From the NCBI RefSeq assembly GCF_048323675.1, contig NZ_JBLWFK010000001.1, forward strand, positions 647,511 to 711,510: 64,000 nt of DNA, read 5' to 3'. The notes beneath the pieces were generated by a model. That model made no database searches. It was not told the origin of the DNA and saw only the letters and a program-made list of their open reading frames with translations. This stretch comes from Mangrovimicrobium sp048323675. GTDB taxonomy: Bacteria > Pseudomonadota > Gammaproteobacteria > Pseudomonadales > Halieaceae. Made by a program: the position numbers and the translations under genes. Within the stretch, counting starts at the first letter, position 1. Every line of letters starts with the position of its first letter. This document shows, in pieces, positions 42,165 through 50,715 of this stretch.

Positions 42165-43112
42165 TTACTGGAACAGCGCGCTGATCGATTCCTCGTTGGC
42201 GACCCGGCGCATGGACTCGGCCAGCAGGTCCGCCGTAGTGAGCTGGCGGATCTTGTCGAGTTGCTTCGCGTCCTCGCGCAGAGGAATCGTATCGGTAACC
42301 ACCAGCTCGTCTAGGTTGGAGTTACGCAGATTTTCCAGGGCCTTGCCCGACAGTACCGCGTGGGTACAGTAGGCGACGACCCGGGTGGCGCCGCGGTCTT
42401 TCAGCGCATTGGCCGCCTGGCACAGGGTGCCGGCGGTATCGACCAGGTCGTCCACCAGCAGGCAGGTGCGGCCTTCGACGTCGCCGATCAGGTTCATCAC
42501 CTGGGCTTCGTTGGCGCGCGGGCGGCGCTTGTCGATGATCGCCAGCTCGGCCTCGTTGAGCTGCTTGGCGATGGCGCGTGCCCTTACCACGCCGCCGATG
42601 TCCGGCGACACGACAATCAAATTTTCATAATTCTGGGCGACGATATCGTCGTTCAGGATCGGTGACCCGTACACGTTGTCCACGGGGCAGGAAAAGAAGC
42701 CCTGAATCTGTTCCGCGTGCAGGTCCATGGTCAGCAGGCGATCGACGCCCACCGCTGCCAGCATATCGGCGACCACGCGGGCGGTGATCGGTACCCGTGC
42801 GGAACGCACCCGGCGGTCCTGCCTGGCGTAGCCGAAGTAGGGGACAACCGCGGTGATGCGATCCGCCGACGCGCGGCGCAGCGCGTCGATCATCACCAGC
42901 AACTCCATCAGGTTGTCGTTGGTGGGCGCGCATGTGGACTGCAGCACGAAGACGTCCTTGCCGCGGACGTTTTCATTCAGTTCGACGCAGATCTCGCCGT
43001 CGCTGAATTTGCCGACATCGGCATTGCCGAGCGAGAGGTACAGTCTGCTGGCGACTTTCTGCGCCAGTTCCGGATTGGCATTACCCGTGAAAACCATCAT
43101 TTTCGATGACAC
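42165..43112 (-). CDS. prs: Ribose-phosphate pyrophosphokinase
   Basis: This 315-residue enzyme makes PRPP from ribose 5-phosphate and ATP for nucleotide, histidine and tryptophan synthesis. Motifs include FTGNANPELAQKVA, PVDNVYG, FGYARQDRRV (flexible loop) and the PRPP-binding CLLVDDLVDTAGTL. The start is GTG at 43112 with a GGGG stretch upstream. The tRNA-Gln gene is directly upstream on the same strand. The 150 bp between prs and rplY hold no gene and probably contain the rplY promoter. Confidence 0.97.
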   Translation of the reverse strand: MSSKMMVFTGNANPELAQKVASRLYLSLGNADVGKFSDGEICVELNENVRGKDVFVLQSTCAPTNDNLMELLVMIDALRRASADRITAVVPYFGYARQDRRVRSARVPITARVVADMLAAVGVDRLLTMDLHAEQIQGFFSCPVDNVYGSPILNDDIVAQNYENLIVVSPDIGGVVRARAIAKQLNEAELAIIDKRRPRANEAQVMNLIGDVEGRTCLLVDDLVDTAGTLCQAANALKDRGATRVVAYCTHAVLSGKALENLRNSNLDELVVTDTIPLREDAKQLDKIRQLTTADLLAESMRRVANEESISALFQ

Positions 43113-43199
43113 GCTGCGCTACCCCTGTCTGAAGTTCGACAATTCCGCCCGCCGATAAAAATAATGCCATACACCATAGGATGCATGGCATCGCGGATA

Positions 43200-43274
43200 T
43201 GGCTGGGGTGGTAGGATTCGAACCTACGAATGCCGGGATCAAAACCCGGTGCCTTGCCGCTTGGCGACACCCCA
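43200..43274 (-). tRNA. tRNA-Gln (TTG)
   Basis: On the minus strand the gene begins TGGGGTGTCGCCAAGCGG and has the anticodon loop TTTTGAT (TTG). The T arm is GTTCGAATC and CCA is encoded. The acceptor stem is fully paired (TGGGGTG with CACCCCA). Its position between ispE and prs is conserved in gammaproteobacteria. Confidence 0.96.
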
Positions 43275-43275
43275 A

Positions 43276-44115
43276 TCAATCTTTGCGTGAGGACAGTTGC
43301 TGCAGCGCTGGTGACCGGTTCAGGCCCCGGGCGACAAAGCCGCTGAGGTCTGCCGGTGCACGCTGCAGGACGGACCGTGCTGATTGCTCATCCGGGAAGC
43401 TGCAGAATACGCAGGCGCCCGTGCCGGTCAGTCGTGCATCCCCGAAATTTCCAAGCCAATTCAGTGCTTTATCTACCTCGGGGTAGAGTTTTCGCACCAG
43501 GTTCTGGCAGTCGTTCCGGGAGTGCCCCTCGAAAAAGGTCGCCATTTTGATGGCCCTTGAGTCGCGTGTCAATTGCCGATGGGAAAAAATTTCTGCGGTC
43601 GCTACATGGCACTGTGGCACCAGCACCAGATACCAGGCTTCGGGCAGCTCCACGGCGCTGAGTTTCTCGCCGATTCCCTCCGCCCAGGCCGTGTGCCCGG
43701 CCACGAAAACCGGGACGTCGGCGCCCAGCTGGCGGCCCAGCGCCTGCAGCTCGGTGTTGGGAAGGCCCAGCTGCCACAGCTGGTTGAGGGCCAGCAGGGT
43801 AGTGGCGGCATCGGAACTGCCGCCGCCGAGCCCGCCGCCGGCGGGTATGCGTTTTTCCAGCGCGATATCCACGCCCAGCTGGTCCCGCTGCAGGAGCCGG
43901 GCGGCGCGCACCACCAGGTTGTCCGCGTACGGAATATCCGCCGGCGCGCCGGCCAGGCGTATGGCACCGCTGTGATTGGCGCTGAAGGTGAGGGTGTCAC
44001 CCCAGTCCAGCAGCCGGAACAGGGTCTGCAATTCGTGGTAGCCGTCTTCCCGCCGCCCGGTAATGTGCAGGAACAGGTTCAGTTTGGCCGGTGCGCTGAG
44101 GGTCAGTGAGCTCAT
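43276..44115 (-). CDS. ispE: 4-diphosphocytidyl-2-C-methyl-D-erythritol kinase
   Basis: This GHMP kinase phosphorylates CDP-ME in the MEP isoprenoid pathway. The 279-residue product starts MSSLTLSAPAKLNLFLHITG and has the ATP-binding PAGGGLGGGSSDAATTL motif, AWAEGIGEKL and a C-terminal GTGACVF. The ATG overlaps the lolB stop (ATGA), which is the usual coupling. The stop lies 2 bp before the tRNA-Gln gene. Confidence 0.96.
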   Translation of the reverse strand: MSSLTLSAPAKLNLFLHITGRREDGYHELQTLFRLLDWGDTLTFSANHSGAIRLAGAPADIPYADNLVVRAARLLQRDQLGVDIALEKRIPAGGGLGGGSSDAATTLLALNQLWQLGLPNTELQALGRQLGADVPVFVAGHTAWAEGIGEKLSAVELPEAWYLVLVPQCHVATAEIFSHRQLTRDSRAIKMATFFEGHSRNDCQNLVRKLYPEVDKALNWLGNFGDARLTGTGACVFCSFPDEQSARSVLQRAPADLSGFVARGLNRSPALQQLSSRKD

Positions 44116-44720
44116 GGCGTTGCCGGGAATGCCCATTGCCGCAGGATAATCCGCGCCCGGGTATCAGCGCGCTGGAGCTGCAGGCGGGTGGGCAGCCACA
44201 GTCCGCCAAACTGCCCGTAGTCCTGGTAGTCGACGGTCCAGCCCTGCTGTTGCAGCTGCGCCGGCAGGCGGGTCAGCGGGTCCGATTGCAGTGCGTCCAC
44301 CGGCGCGTCCGGGGCGGGTATCCCCTTGAGCCAGTAGTGCAGCGAGGCCAGCGGCAATTGCCAGGGGTTGTGTGCATCGAGCGCGGAATCCTCCAGCGAC
44401 CAGCGCTGGACCTCGTCGCCCTGGCGAACACTGAGGTAGCGGCCGTCGCTGTCGACGGTAGTTGCGCTCAGGCCCATCGGTCCGCTCAGTTGCAGGTGGG
44501 TGTGAGCGCCGTCCTGGCGCCAGTCGAGGTTGCCGGATTCCGAATGTTCCGCACTGCGCAGGGCGATCTTGCCCTGGGCCTGCCACTGCGCCAGGGCGAG
44601 CAGGTGGGCCTGCCGCTGCACGTCCATGGCGGCGGATACTTCGGGGCCGCGCGTCATGCTGCAGGCACTCAGCAGGACCAGGCCGGCCAATAGCGGCCAC
44701 TGCAACAGGGGGCGAATCAT
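44112..44720 (-). CDS. lolB: Outer-membrane lipoprotein insertion factor LolB
   Basis: The 202-residue lipoprotein has an N-terminal lipobox (LLSACSM, Cys20) and the LolB core: GKIALRS, SGNLDWRQDG, LSGPMGLSAT, HYWLKGIPAP and GWTVDYQDYG. LolB receives lipoproteins from LolA and inserts them into the outer membrane. The ATG overlaps the upstream TPR-lipoprotein stop (ATGA). A longer open frame upstream is antisense noise and was not used for the start. Confidence 0.95.
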   Translation of the reverse strand: MIRPLLQWPLLAGLVLLSACSMTRGPEVSAAMDVQRQAHLLALAQWQAQGKIALRSAEHSESGNLDWRQDGAHTHLQLSGPMGLSATTVDSDGRYLSVRQGDEVQRWSLEDSALDAHNPWQLPLASLHYWLKGIPAPDAPVDALQSDPLTRLPAQLQQQGWTVDYQDYGQFGGLWLPTRLQLQRADTRARIILRQWAFPATP

Positions 44721-46477
44721 TGGGCGGCGGAGGAGCTCGGTGGCAGCGGCGGCGGCAGGTCGAGTTCGACGCCCAGGCGCTGCAAGGTGGCGCGCAGCAC
44801 CTGGTGCTGCGGGTCGGCGAGCAGGCCGCCCTGCCAGACCTGTCTGGCCTTGTCCTGTTCGCCGCTGGCCCACAGCACTTCGCCGAGGTGCGCGGCGACC
44901 TCCGGGTCGGGGAAGCTGGCGTAGGCGCGGGTCAGGTAGCGCAGGGCCCCGGGCAGGTCGCCCTTGCGGTAGAGCAGCCAGCCCATGCTGTCGAGAATGG
45001 CCGGTTCGCCCGGCTGCAGCTCCAGGGCGCGCGAGATCAGCGCCTCCGCCTCGTCGAGCCGGTCGGTCTGGTCGGCGAGGGTGTAGCCCAGCGCGTTGAG
45101 GGCGGTGGCGTTGTCCGGGTTTTGCGCGATGATGTCGCGCAGGTCGGCCTCCATGCTGGCGAGGTCGGCCTGCTGCTGGTTGAGCATGGAACGCGCGTAG
45201 CGCAGGGACTCGGAATCCGGGTAGGTGGCGAGACCCTCGTTGAGGATTTGCATTGCGGCGGTAGTGGCGCCCTTGCCGCGCAGGACTTCGGCCTCGATGC
45301 CGTACAGTTGCTCGGCCCATTGCGGCTGTGCCGCGCGCTGCTGCGCGAACCATTCGCGCAGTCCCTGCACATCGCCCTGTTCCAGCAGCAACTCCCCGAT
45401 GCGCTGGTTGGCGGGCAGGTACTGGCGACTGTCATCGATACTGCGGTAATGCTCCAGGGCTGCCTGTTCGTCGCCGGCCTTTTCCGCAATCAGGCCGAGG
45501 TAGAAATGGGCTTCGTTGGTGCGGTCCCCGGTGTCCAGCACCTGCATCAGGTAGGCGCGGGCGACCAGGTCGTCACCGGTTTCCCGGTTGAGCAGCGCCA
45601 GCGACAGCAGCAGGTCGGCGTCATCCGGGGATTGCGCCGAGAGAATTTCAAACTGCCTGCGGGCCGCCGCGGTATCGGTGGCGGTAAGCAGGCGCGCGTA
45701 TTCCAGCCGCAGCCGGCTGTTGCCCGGGTCTTTTTCCAGTACCTGCTCGATGCGGGCAAAGGGATGCTCGGCACCCTGCTGCAGTTGCATGCGCGCTTCC
45801 AGTTGCAGGGCCTGTGGCTGCGCCGGTTCGATGGCGAACAGGGCGTCGAGTTTGGCCTGGGCGACGGCGTACTCGTGGTTTTCCGCGTGTACCAGCGCCT
45901 GGGTCAGCAGCAGGGCAGGGTCGTCCGGGAATTCGCCGGAGAGTGCGTCCAGCGCGGTGACCAGTTGTTGCTGGTCCTCGGGGGAGAGGCTGGCATAGCT
46001 CTGCAGCAGCATCGGGAAGTTGGCCTGGTGCGCGGAGCGCGCTACCACCGACAGGTGGGGAATCGCCTCCAGCGGCCGACCCTGGCGGGAGAGCAGGGTG
46101 GCGGCGGTATTGTTGGCCTCCAGCTCCTCCGGCTGTTTGCGCAGCCACAACTGGACCGCCTCCAGGGTCAGCTCGTCGTTGTCGAGGAACTGGGCGAGGT
46201 GGGTGGTGTGGCGCGCGACACCGGCGTCGTCGAGGACCCGGGCCTGTTCGATGTAGTTGTTCATCGCGGTGTCGTAATCGCCGCGGCGCAGGGCGAATTC
46301 GGCCACCAGCAGCGGATAGACGCTGGCTTCCGGGAAGGGGCGCTCCAGCGGCTCCGGTTCAGGCGCGGGCGGCGCGGCCTCAACCTGTGCCGGGGATTCG
46401 GCAGCGGGCTGCTCCGGGGTGGCCGCGCAGGCGGCGAGCAGGGCGAGAGCCGGCAGTAGGACGATCAGGCGGAACAT
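44717..46477 (-). CDS. TPR-repeat lipoprotein divergent from hemA (586 aa)
   Basis: The ATG at 46477 begins a lipoprotein signal (LALLAACAA with the lipid-attached Cys); the in-frame start at 46516 would add 13 residues. A Pro/Ala/Glu linker is followed by at least ten tetratricopeptide units. Examples are ALRRGDYDTAMNNYIEQARV, LEANNTAATLLSRQGRPLEA, ATALNALGYTLADQTDRLDE and PAILDSMGWLLYRKGDLPGA. A homologous lipoprotein sits opposite hemA in many pseudomonads. It is thought to act in the outer membrane as a scaffold, but its partner is not known to me. The stop overlaps lolB. Confidence 0.9.
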   Translation of the reverse strand: MFRLIVLLPALALLAACAATPEQPAAESPAQVEAAPPAPEPEPLERPFPEASVYPLLVAEFALRRGDYDTAMNNYIEQARVLDDAGVARHTTHLAQFLDNDELTLEAVQLWLRKQPEELEANNTAATLLSRQGRPLEAIPHLSVVARSAHQANFPMLLQSYASLSPEDQQQLVTALDALSGEFPDDPALLLTQALVHAENHEYAVAQAKLDALFAIEPAQPQALQLEARMQLQQGAEHPFARIEQVLEKDPGNSRLRLEYARLLTATDTAAARRQFEILSAQSPDDADLLLSLALLNRETGDDLVARAYLMQVLDTGDRTNEAHFYLGLIAEKAGDEQAALEHYRSIDDSRQYLPANQRIGELLLEQGDVQGLREWFAQQRAAQPQWAEQLYGIEAEVLRGKGATTAAMQILNEGLATYPDSESLRYARSMLNQQQADLASMEADLRDIIAQNPDNATALNALGYTLADQTDRLDEAEALISRALELQPGEPAILDSMGWLLYRKGDLPGALRYLTRAYASFPDPEVAAHLGEVLWASGEQDKARQVWQGGLLADPQHQVLRATLQRLGVELDLPPPLPPSSSAAQ

Positions 46478-46672
46478 AGACCAGGGGCGAGGTGCCAATG
46501 CAACTGTGAGTGCCAATCATGACACAAGGGGCGGCCTAAACCCAATTGCCAGCCGGGTCTTATCAGGCAAGATATTTGCCCGCCAACTTGTTAAAATTTC
46601 AGATGATTTTCACCCAATATGATAATGTGCGCCGGTTTTGACAGCCGCCGGACCGAGGAGGCCCGCTTTTCC

Positions 46673-48046
46673 ATGAACCTGATCGCCCTGGGCATCAACC
46701 ACAATTCCGCCGCCGTCGAGGTGCGCGAGAAAGTGGCGTTCGCCCCGGAACAGGTCAGCGAGGCCATGGCGGACTGTTGCGGCAGCGCCGGCGTCGATGA
46801 AGTGGTGATCCTCTCCACCTGCAACCGCACGGAGATCTATGCCCTGGCGCCGGCCGGCGCGGTGCTCGCGGAGAAGGCAGTACAGCTGATCGAGTGGATG
46901 TCCGGCTACCATCACCTGCCCAGCGAGGACATGCGCCGCTGTGCCTACCACTACGAGGGCGAGCAGGCGCTGCGGCACATCGTGCAGGTCGCCAGCGGCC
47001 TGGATTCCATGGTGCTGGGCGAGCCGCAGATTTTCGGCCAGCTGAAGTCGGCCTTTGCCGTGGCCGCGGAATCGGGCGCCGCGGGCGCGGAGCTCGGCAG
47101 GCTGTTCCAGCGGGTGTTCGCAATCGCCAAGCGGGTGCGCACCGATACCGCGATCGGCGAGAACCCGGTGTCCGTGGCCTACGCAGCGGTGGACCTCGCC
47201 GGACACATTTTCTCCAACCTGAATGAGTGCCGCGCCCTGCTGGTAGGCGCCGGCGAGACCATCGAACTGGTCGCCCGCCACCTGGTGGACGCCGGGGTGG
47301 CGAGCATCGTTATCGCCAACCGCACCCTCGGCCGGGCGCGGGAACTGGCGGATCAGTTCGGCGCCGAGGCGGTGCTGCTGGCGGAGATTCCCGAACAGCT
47401 GCCGAAGGCGGACATCGTAATCACCTCCACCGCCAGCCAGCTGCCGATTCTCGGCAAGGGCGCGGTGGAACAGGCGATCAAGGCGCGCAAGCACCGCCCG
47501 ATGCTGATGGTCGATATCGCCGTGCCCCGGGATATCGAGCCGCAGGTGAACGAACTGCGCGACGTCTATCTATACAGCGTCGACGACCTCCGCGAGATCG
47601 TCGACGAAAACATGCGCAGCCGCCGCAACGAGGCGCGCAAGGCTGACCAGATCATTGCCCTGGGCATCGCGGAGTACCGCGAGGACCTGCGCCGTCTCGG
47701 CGCCGTCGACCTGGTCAAGGAGTTCCGCGGTATGGCGGATCGCACCCGCGAGGAGGAGCTGGAAAAGGCCCTGCGCAACCTCGCCCGCGGCCAGGACCCG
47801 GAACGGGTCGTCTCCCAGCTGGCCCGCGCCCTGACCAACAAGCTGATCCACGCACCCACCACCGGGCTGAAGGACATCTGCGCCGGCGGCCAGCGCGAAC
47901 ACCTGGTCCAGGCCCGGCGCCTGCTGGGTATGGCCGAGGACGGCGACAGCGCTGCCCGGGACGCCCGTGGCGCCTGTGAGGGCGACGCCGATCCACTGGA
48001 CATTTCCACCGACGATACCGATCACTCGAGACACACACTGCAATGA
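46673..48046 (+). CDS. hemA: Glutamyl-tRNA reductase
   Basis: The enzyme makes glutamate-1-semialdehyde, the first committed step of tetrapyrrole synthesis. Cys50 in STCNRTEIYAL is the catalytic residue, at the same position as in E. coli. Other motifs are ALGINHNSAAVEVREKVAF, VLGEPQIFGQLK, the nucleotide-binding ALLVGAGETIELVARHL and VDIAVPRDIEP. The ATG at 46673 was chosen from family alignment; a GAGGAG stretch lies about 15 nt upstream. The stop overlaps prfA by ATGA. The 157-bp spacer to the divergent TPR gene must hold its promoter; no consensus is obvious. Confidence 0.97.
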   Translation: MNLIALGINHNSAAVEVREKVAFAPEQVSEAMADCCGSAGVDEVVILSTCNRTEIYALAPAGAVLAEKAVQLIEWMSGYHHLPSEDMRRCAYHYEGEQALRHIVQVASGLDSMVLGEPQIFGQLKSAFAVAAESGAAGAELGRLFQRVFAIAKRVRTDTAIGENPVSVAYAAVDLAGHIFSNLNECRALLVGAGETIELVARHLVDAGVASIVIANRTLGRARELADQFGAEAVLLAEIPEQLPKADIVITSTASQLPILGKGAVEQAIKARKHRPMLMVDIAVPRDIEPQVNELRDVYLYSVDDLREIVDENMRSRRNEARKADQIIALGIAEYREDLRRLGAVDLVKEFRGMADRTREEELEKALRNLARGQDPERVVSQLARALTNKLIHAPTTGLKDICAGGQREHLVQARRLLGMAEDGDSAARDARGACEGDADPLDISTDDTDHSRHTLQ

Positions 48047-49140
48047 AAGCTTCTCTCCTGTCCAAGCTGGAAACGTTGACTGACCGGCACGAGGAGGTAT
48101 CGGCCCTGCTCGGCGACAGCGAAACCATCGCCAACCAGGAGAAGTTCCGCGATCTGTCCCGGGAGTACTCTGAACTGGAGGACGTGGTGAAGTGCTACGC
48201 GGACTACCGCCGCGTGCAGCAGGACCTGGAGGCCGCCCGGCAGATGCTGGAAGAGTCGGACCCGGAGCTGCGGGAAATGGCCCAGGAGGAACTCGATAGC
48301 GGGGGCGAGCGCCTGGCGGAACTGGAGACCGAGCTGCAAACCCTGTTGCTGCCCCGCGATCCCAACGACTCCCACAACGTGTTTCTCGAAATCCGCGCCG
48401 GCACCGGCGGCGACGAGGCGGCGATTTTCTCCGGCGACCTGTTCCGCATGTATTCCCGCTACGCCGAACAGATGGGCTGGAAAGTGGAAGTGCTGTCAGA
48501 GCGTCCCGGTGAACACGGCGGCTACAAGGAAATCATCACCCGGATGGAAGGCCGCGATGTCTACGCCCACCTGAAATTCGAATCCGGCGCGCACCGGGTG
48601 CAGCGGGTGCCGGAAACCGAATCCCAGGGCCGCATCCACACTTCCGCCTGTACCGTGGCGGTCATGCCCGAGGCCGAAGAAGTCGACGCGGTGGAGATCA
48701 ACAAGGCTGACCTGCGCATCGATACCTACCGTTCCTCGGGCGCCGGCGGCCAGCACGTCAACAAGACCGACTCCGCTGTGCGCATCACCCACATTCCCAG
48801 CGGTATTGTGGTGGAGTGCCAGGACGAGCGCTCGCAGCACAAGAACCGCGCCCGGGCGATGTCGCTGCTGCAGTCCAAGTTGCTGTCCAGCGCCCAGGAC
48901 AAGCAGGCCGCGGAGCAGGCTTCCCTGCGCCGCGACCTGGTCGGTACCGGTGATCGCTCCGACCGTATCCGCACCTACAATTTTCCCCAGGGACGCCTCA
49001 CCGACCACCGCATCAACCTCACCCTGTACAAGTTGCTCGAAGTGATGGAAGGTGACCTCGGCGCCGTGGTCGGCCCCCTGCGGCAGGAATACCAGGCCGA
49101 CCAGCTGGCGGCGCTGGCGGAAGGCTCGGGCGGGCACTGA
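48043..49140 (+). CDS. prfA: Peptide chain release factor 1
   Basis: The 365-residue factor reads UAA and UAG. The peptidyl-hydrolysis motif GGQ is in SSGAGGQHVNKTDSAV. The codon-recognition tripeptide region reads RVPETESQGRIHTS, where E. coli has PAT, so the PxT pattern is kept with Glu in the middle. The GTGGDEAAIF segment of domain 2 is intact. ATGA overlap with hemA and TGATG overlap with prmC show a coupled operon. Confidence 0.97.
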   Translation: MKASLLSKLETLTDRHEEVSALLGDSETIANQEKFRDLSREYSELEDVVKCYADYRRVQQDLEAARQMLEESDPELREMAQEELDSGGERLAELETELQTLLLPRDPNDSHNVFLEIRAGTGGDEAAIFSGDLFRMYSRYAEQMGWKVEVLSERPGEHGGYKEIITRMEGRDVYAHLKFESGAHRVQRVPETESQGRIHTSACTVAVMPEAEEVDAVEINKADLRIDTYRSSGAGGQHVNKTDSAVRITHIPSGIVVECQDERSQHKNRARAMSLLQSKLLSSAQDKQAAEQASLRRDLVGTGDRSDRIRTYNFPQGRLTDHRINLTLYKLLEVMEGDLGAVVGPLRQEYQADQLAALAEGSGGH

Positions 49141-49970
49141 TGAGCACGGTGCAGGAGCTGCTGCGCAGCGCCAGCGACCTGCCCGGCGACAGCCCGCGGC
49201 GGGACGTGGAAATCCTGCTCTGCCACTGCCTCGGCAAGAGCCGCGCCTGGTTGTACGCCTGGCCCGAGGCCCGGCTCGATGCAGATGCGCTGGCGCAATT
49301 CCGGGAACTGTTCAGGCGCCGCCGCGCCGGCGAGCCGGTGGCCTACCTCACCGGCCAGCGCGAGTTCTGGTCGCTGCCCCTGGCGGTCGCGCCGACTACC
49401 CTCATTCCGCGTCCCGATACCGAGACCCTGGTGGAGTGGGCGCTGGAGCTGCCGCTTCCGGGCGCTGCGGCGGTGCTGGACCTCGGCACCGGCACCGGCG
49501 CGATCGCCCTGGCCCTGGCCAGCGAGCGCCCGCACTGGCAGGTGCAGGGCGTGGATGTCAGCCCGGAGGCGGTGGCGCTGGCCCGTCACAACGCGCAGCG
49601 CTGCGATCTTCCCCAGGTACAGTTTTCCTGTTCCGACTGGTTTGCCGCCGTGCGGGGCAGCTTCGACCTGATAGTTGCCAACCCGCCCTACATTGCCGGT
49701 GACGACCCCCACCTCGCCGAGGGTGATGTGCGATTTGAACCGCGCTCCGCCCTGGTGGCCGACGACTCCGGGCTCGCCGACCTGCATGCGATCGTGCGGG
49801 CAGCGCCGGATTTCCTGAACGGCGCCGGCTGGCTGTTGCTGGAGCATGGCTTCGAGCAGGCGGACGCCGTGCGCGAAGCGCTGGTCGCCGCGGGTTTCGA
49901 GCGCATTGCGACCCGCGTGGACCTCGCGGGGAACCCGCGCATCAGCGGGGGATGCCGGCGTGCTCAGTGA
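49140..49970 (+). CDS. prmC: Release-factor glutamine methyltransferase
   Basis: PrmC methylates the Gln of the GGQ motif in release factors. The 276-residue product has the N-terminal helical domain (PRRDVEILLCHCLGKSRAWL) and the SAM-binding motif (AVLDLGTGTGAIALALA). The catalytic NPPY is in IVANPPYIAGDD. It starts with ATG overlapping the prfA stop. Its 3' end overlaps moeB by 11 bp. Confidence 0.96.
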   Translation: MSTVQELLRSASDLPGDSPRRDVEILLCHCLGKSRAWLYAWPEARLDADALAQFRELFRRRRAGEPVAYLTGQREFWSLPLAVAPTTLIPRPDTETLVEWALELPLPGAAAVLDLGTGTGAIALALASERPHWQVQGVDVSPEAVALARHNAQRCDLPQVQFSCSDWFAAVRGSFDLIVANPPYIAGDDPHLAEGDVRFEPRSALVADDSGLADLHAIVRAAPDFLNGAGWLLLEHGFEQADAVREALVAAGFERIATRVDLAGNPRISGGCRRAQ

Positions 49971-50715
49971 CGAGGAACTGCTGCGCTACAACCGGCAGTT
50001 GCTGCTGCCGGAGTTCGACATCGCCGGGCAGGAAGCGCTGCAGCGCAGCCGGGTGCTGATTGTCGGCATGGGTGGCCTCGGTTGTCCCGCGGCACTCTAC
50101 CTCGCCGCGGCGGGGGTGGGTGAACTGCACCTTGCCGACGGCGACAGCGTCGAACTGTCCAACCTGCAGCGGCAGATCGCCCACGGCGACGCCGACATCG
50201 GGCGCAACAAGGCGCTCTCGGTCGCCGGGAGTATCGGGGCAATCAACCCCGCCGTGACCACCCGCGTGATTCCGCAGCATCTCGACGCGGCGGCGATGGC
50301 GGCGGCGGTCGCATCTGTCGACCTGGTGCTCGATGCCACCGATAACTACCCGGCGCGCTTCGACCTCAACCGCGCCTGTATTGCCGCCGGGGTGCCCCTG
50401 GTTTCGGCGGCGGCGGTGCGCGCGGAGGGGCAGCTCGCTTTATTTGACCCCCACCGGGGCGGCCCCTGCTACCGCTGTGTCTATCCCGTGGAAGGGGATG
50501 AGACCGCCCTGAGTTGTAGCGAAAGCGGGGTGCTGGCGCCGGTGGTCGGGGTGCTCGGGACCCTGCAGGCCATGGAAGCCCTGAAAGTCCTCAGCGGTTA
50601 CGGCCGCACCCTGCGCGGCCACCTTTTGCTGGTGGACCTGCGCGACATGCAGTTCCAGCGCCTCGCTATCACGCCGCGTCCCGGGTGTCCGGACTGCGCT
50701 CATCTTCTTCACTGA
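49960..50715 (+). CDS. moeB: Molybdopterin-synthase adenylyltransferase / ThiF-family E1-like enzyme
   Basis: The 251-residue enzyme adenylates a sulfur-carrier protein such as MoaD. It has the start LLRYNRQLLLPEFDIAGQE and the ATP-binding GMGGLGCPAALYLAAAG. The Arg finger region is SNLQRQIAHGDADIG, followed by LDATDNYPAR. Two zinc CxxC pairs (CYRC and CPDC) are present. GTG at 49960 is the only suitable start; it overlaps prmC and follows a run of five G. Family alone does not separate MoeB from ThiF. Its 3' end overlaps the convergent norM gene by 47 bp. Confidence 0.9.
   Translation: MLSDEELLRYNRQLLLPEFDIAGQEALQRSRVLIVGMGGLGCPAALYLAAAGVGELHLADGDSVELSNLQRQIAHGDADIGRNKALSVAGSIGAINPAVTTRVIPQHLDAAAMAAAVASVDLVLDATDNYPARFDLNRACIAAGVPLVSAAAVRAEGQLALFDPHRGGPCYRCVYPVEGDETALSCSESGVLAPVVGVLGTLQAMEALKVLSGYGRTLRGHLLLVDLRDMQFQRLAITPRPGCPDCAHLLH

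Noticed and set aside
44721..45353. Long upstream extension of the lolB frame
   Set aside because: The extension is out of frame with and overlaps the TPR gene; the lipobox start at 44720 is clearly the real one.
44462..46459. Plus-strand frame of 665 codons over lolB and the TPR lipoprotein
   Set aside because: Antisense to two conserved genes; composition and lack of start context mark it as a shadow.
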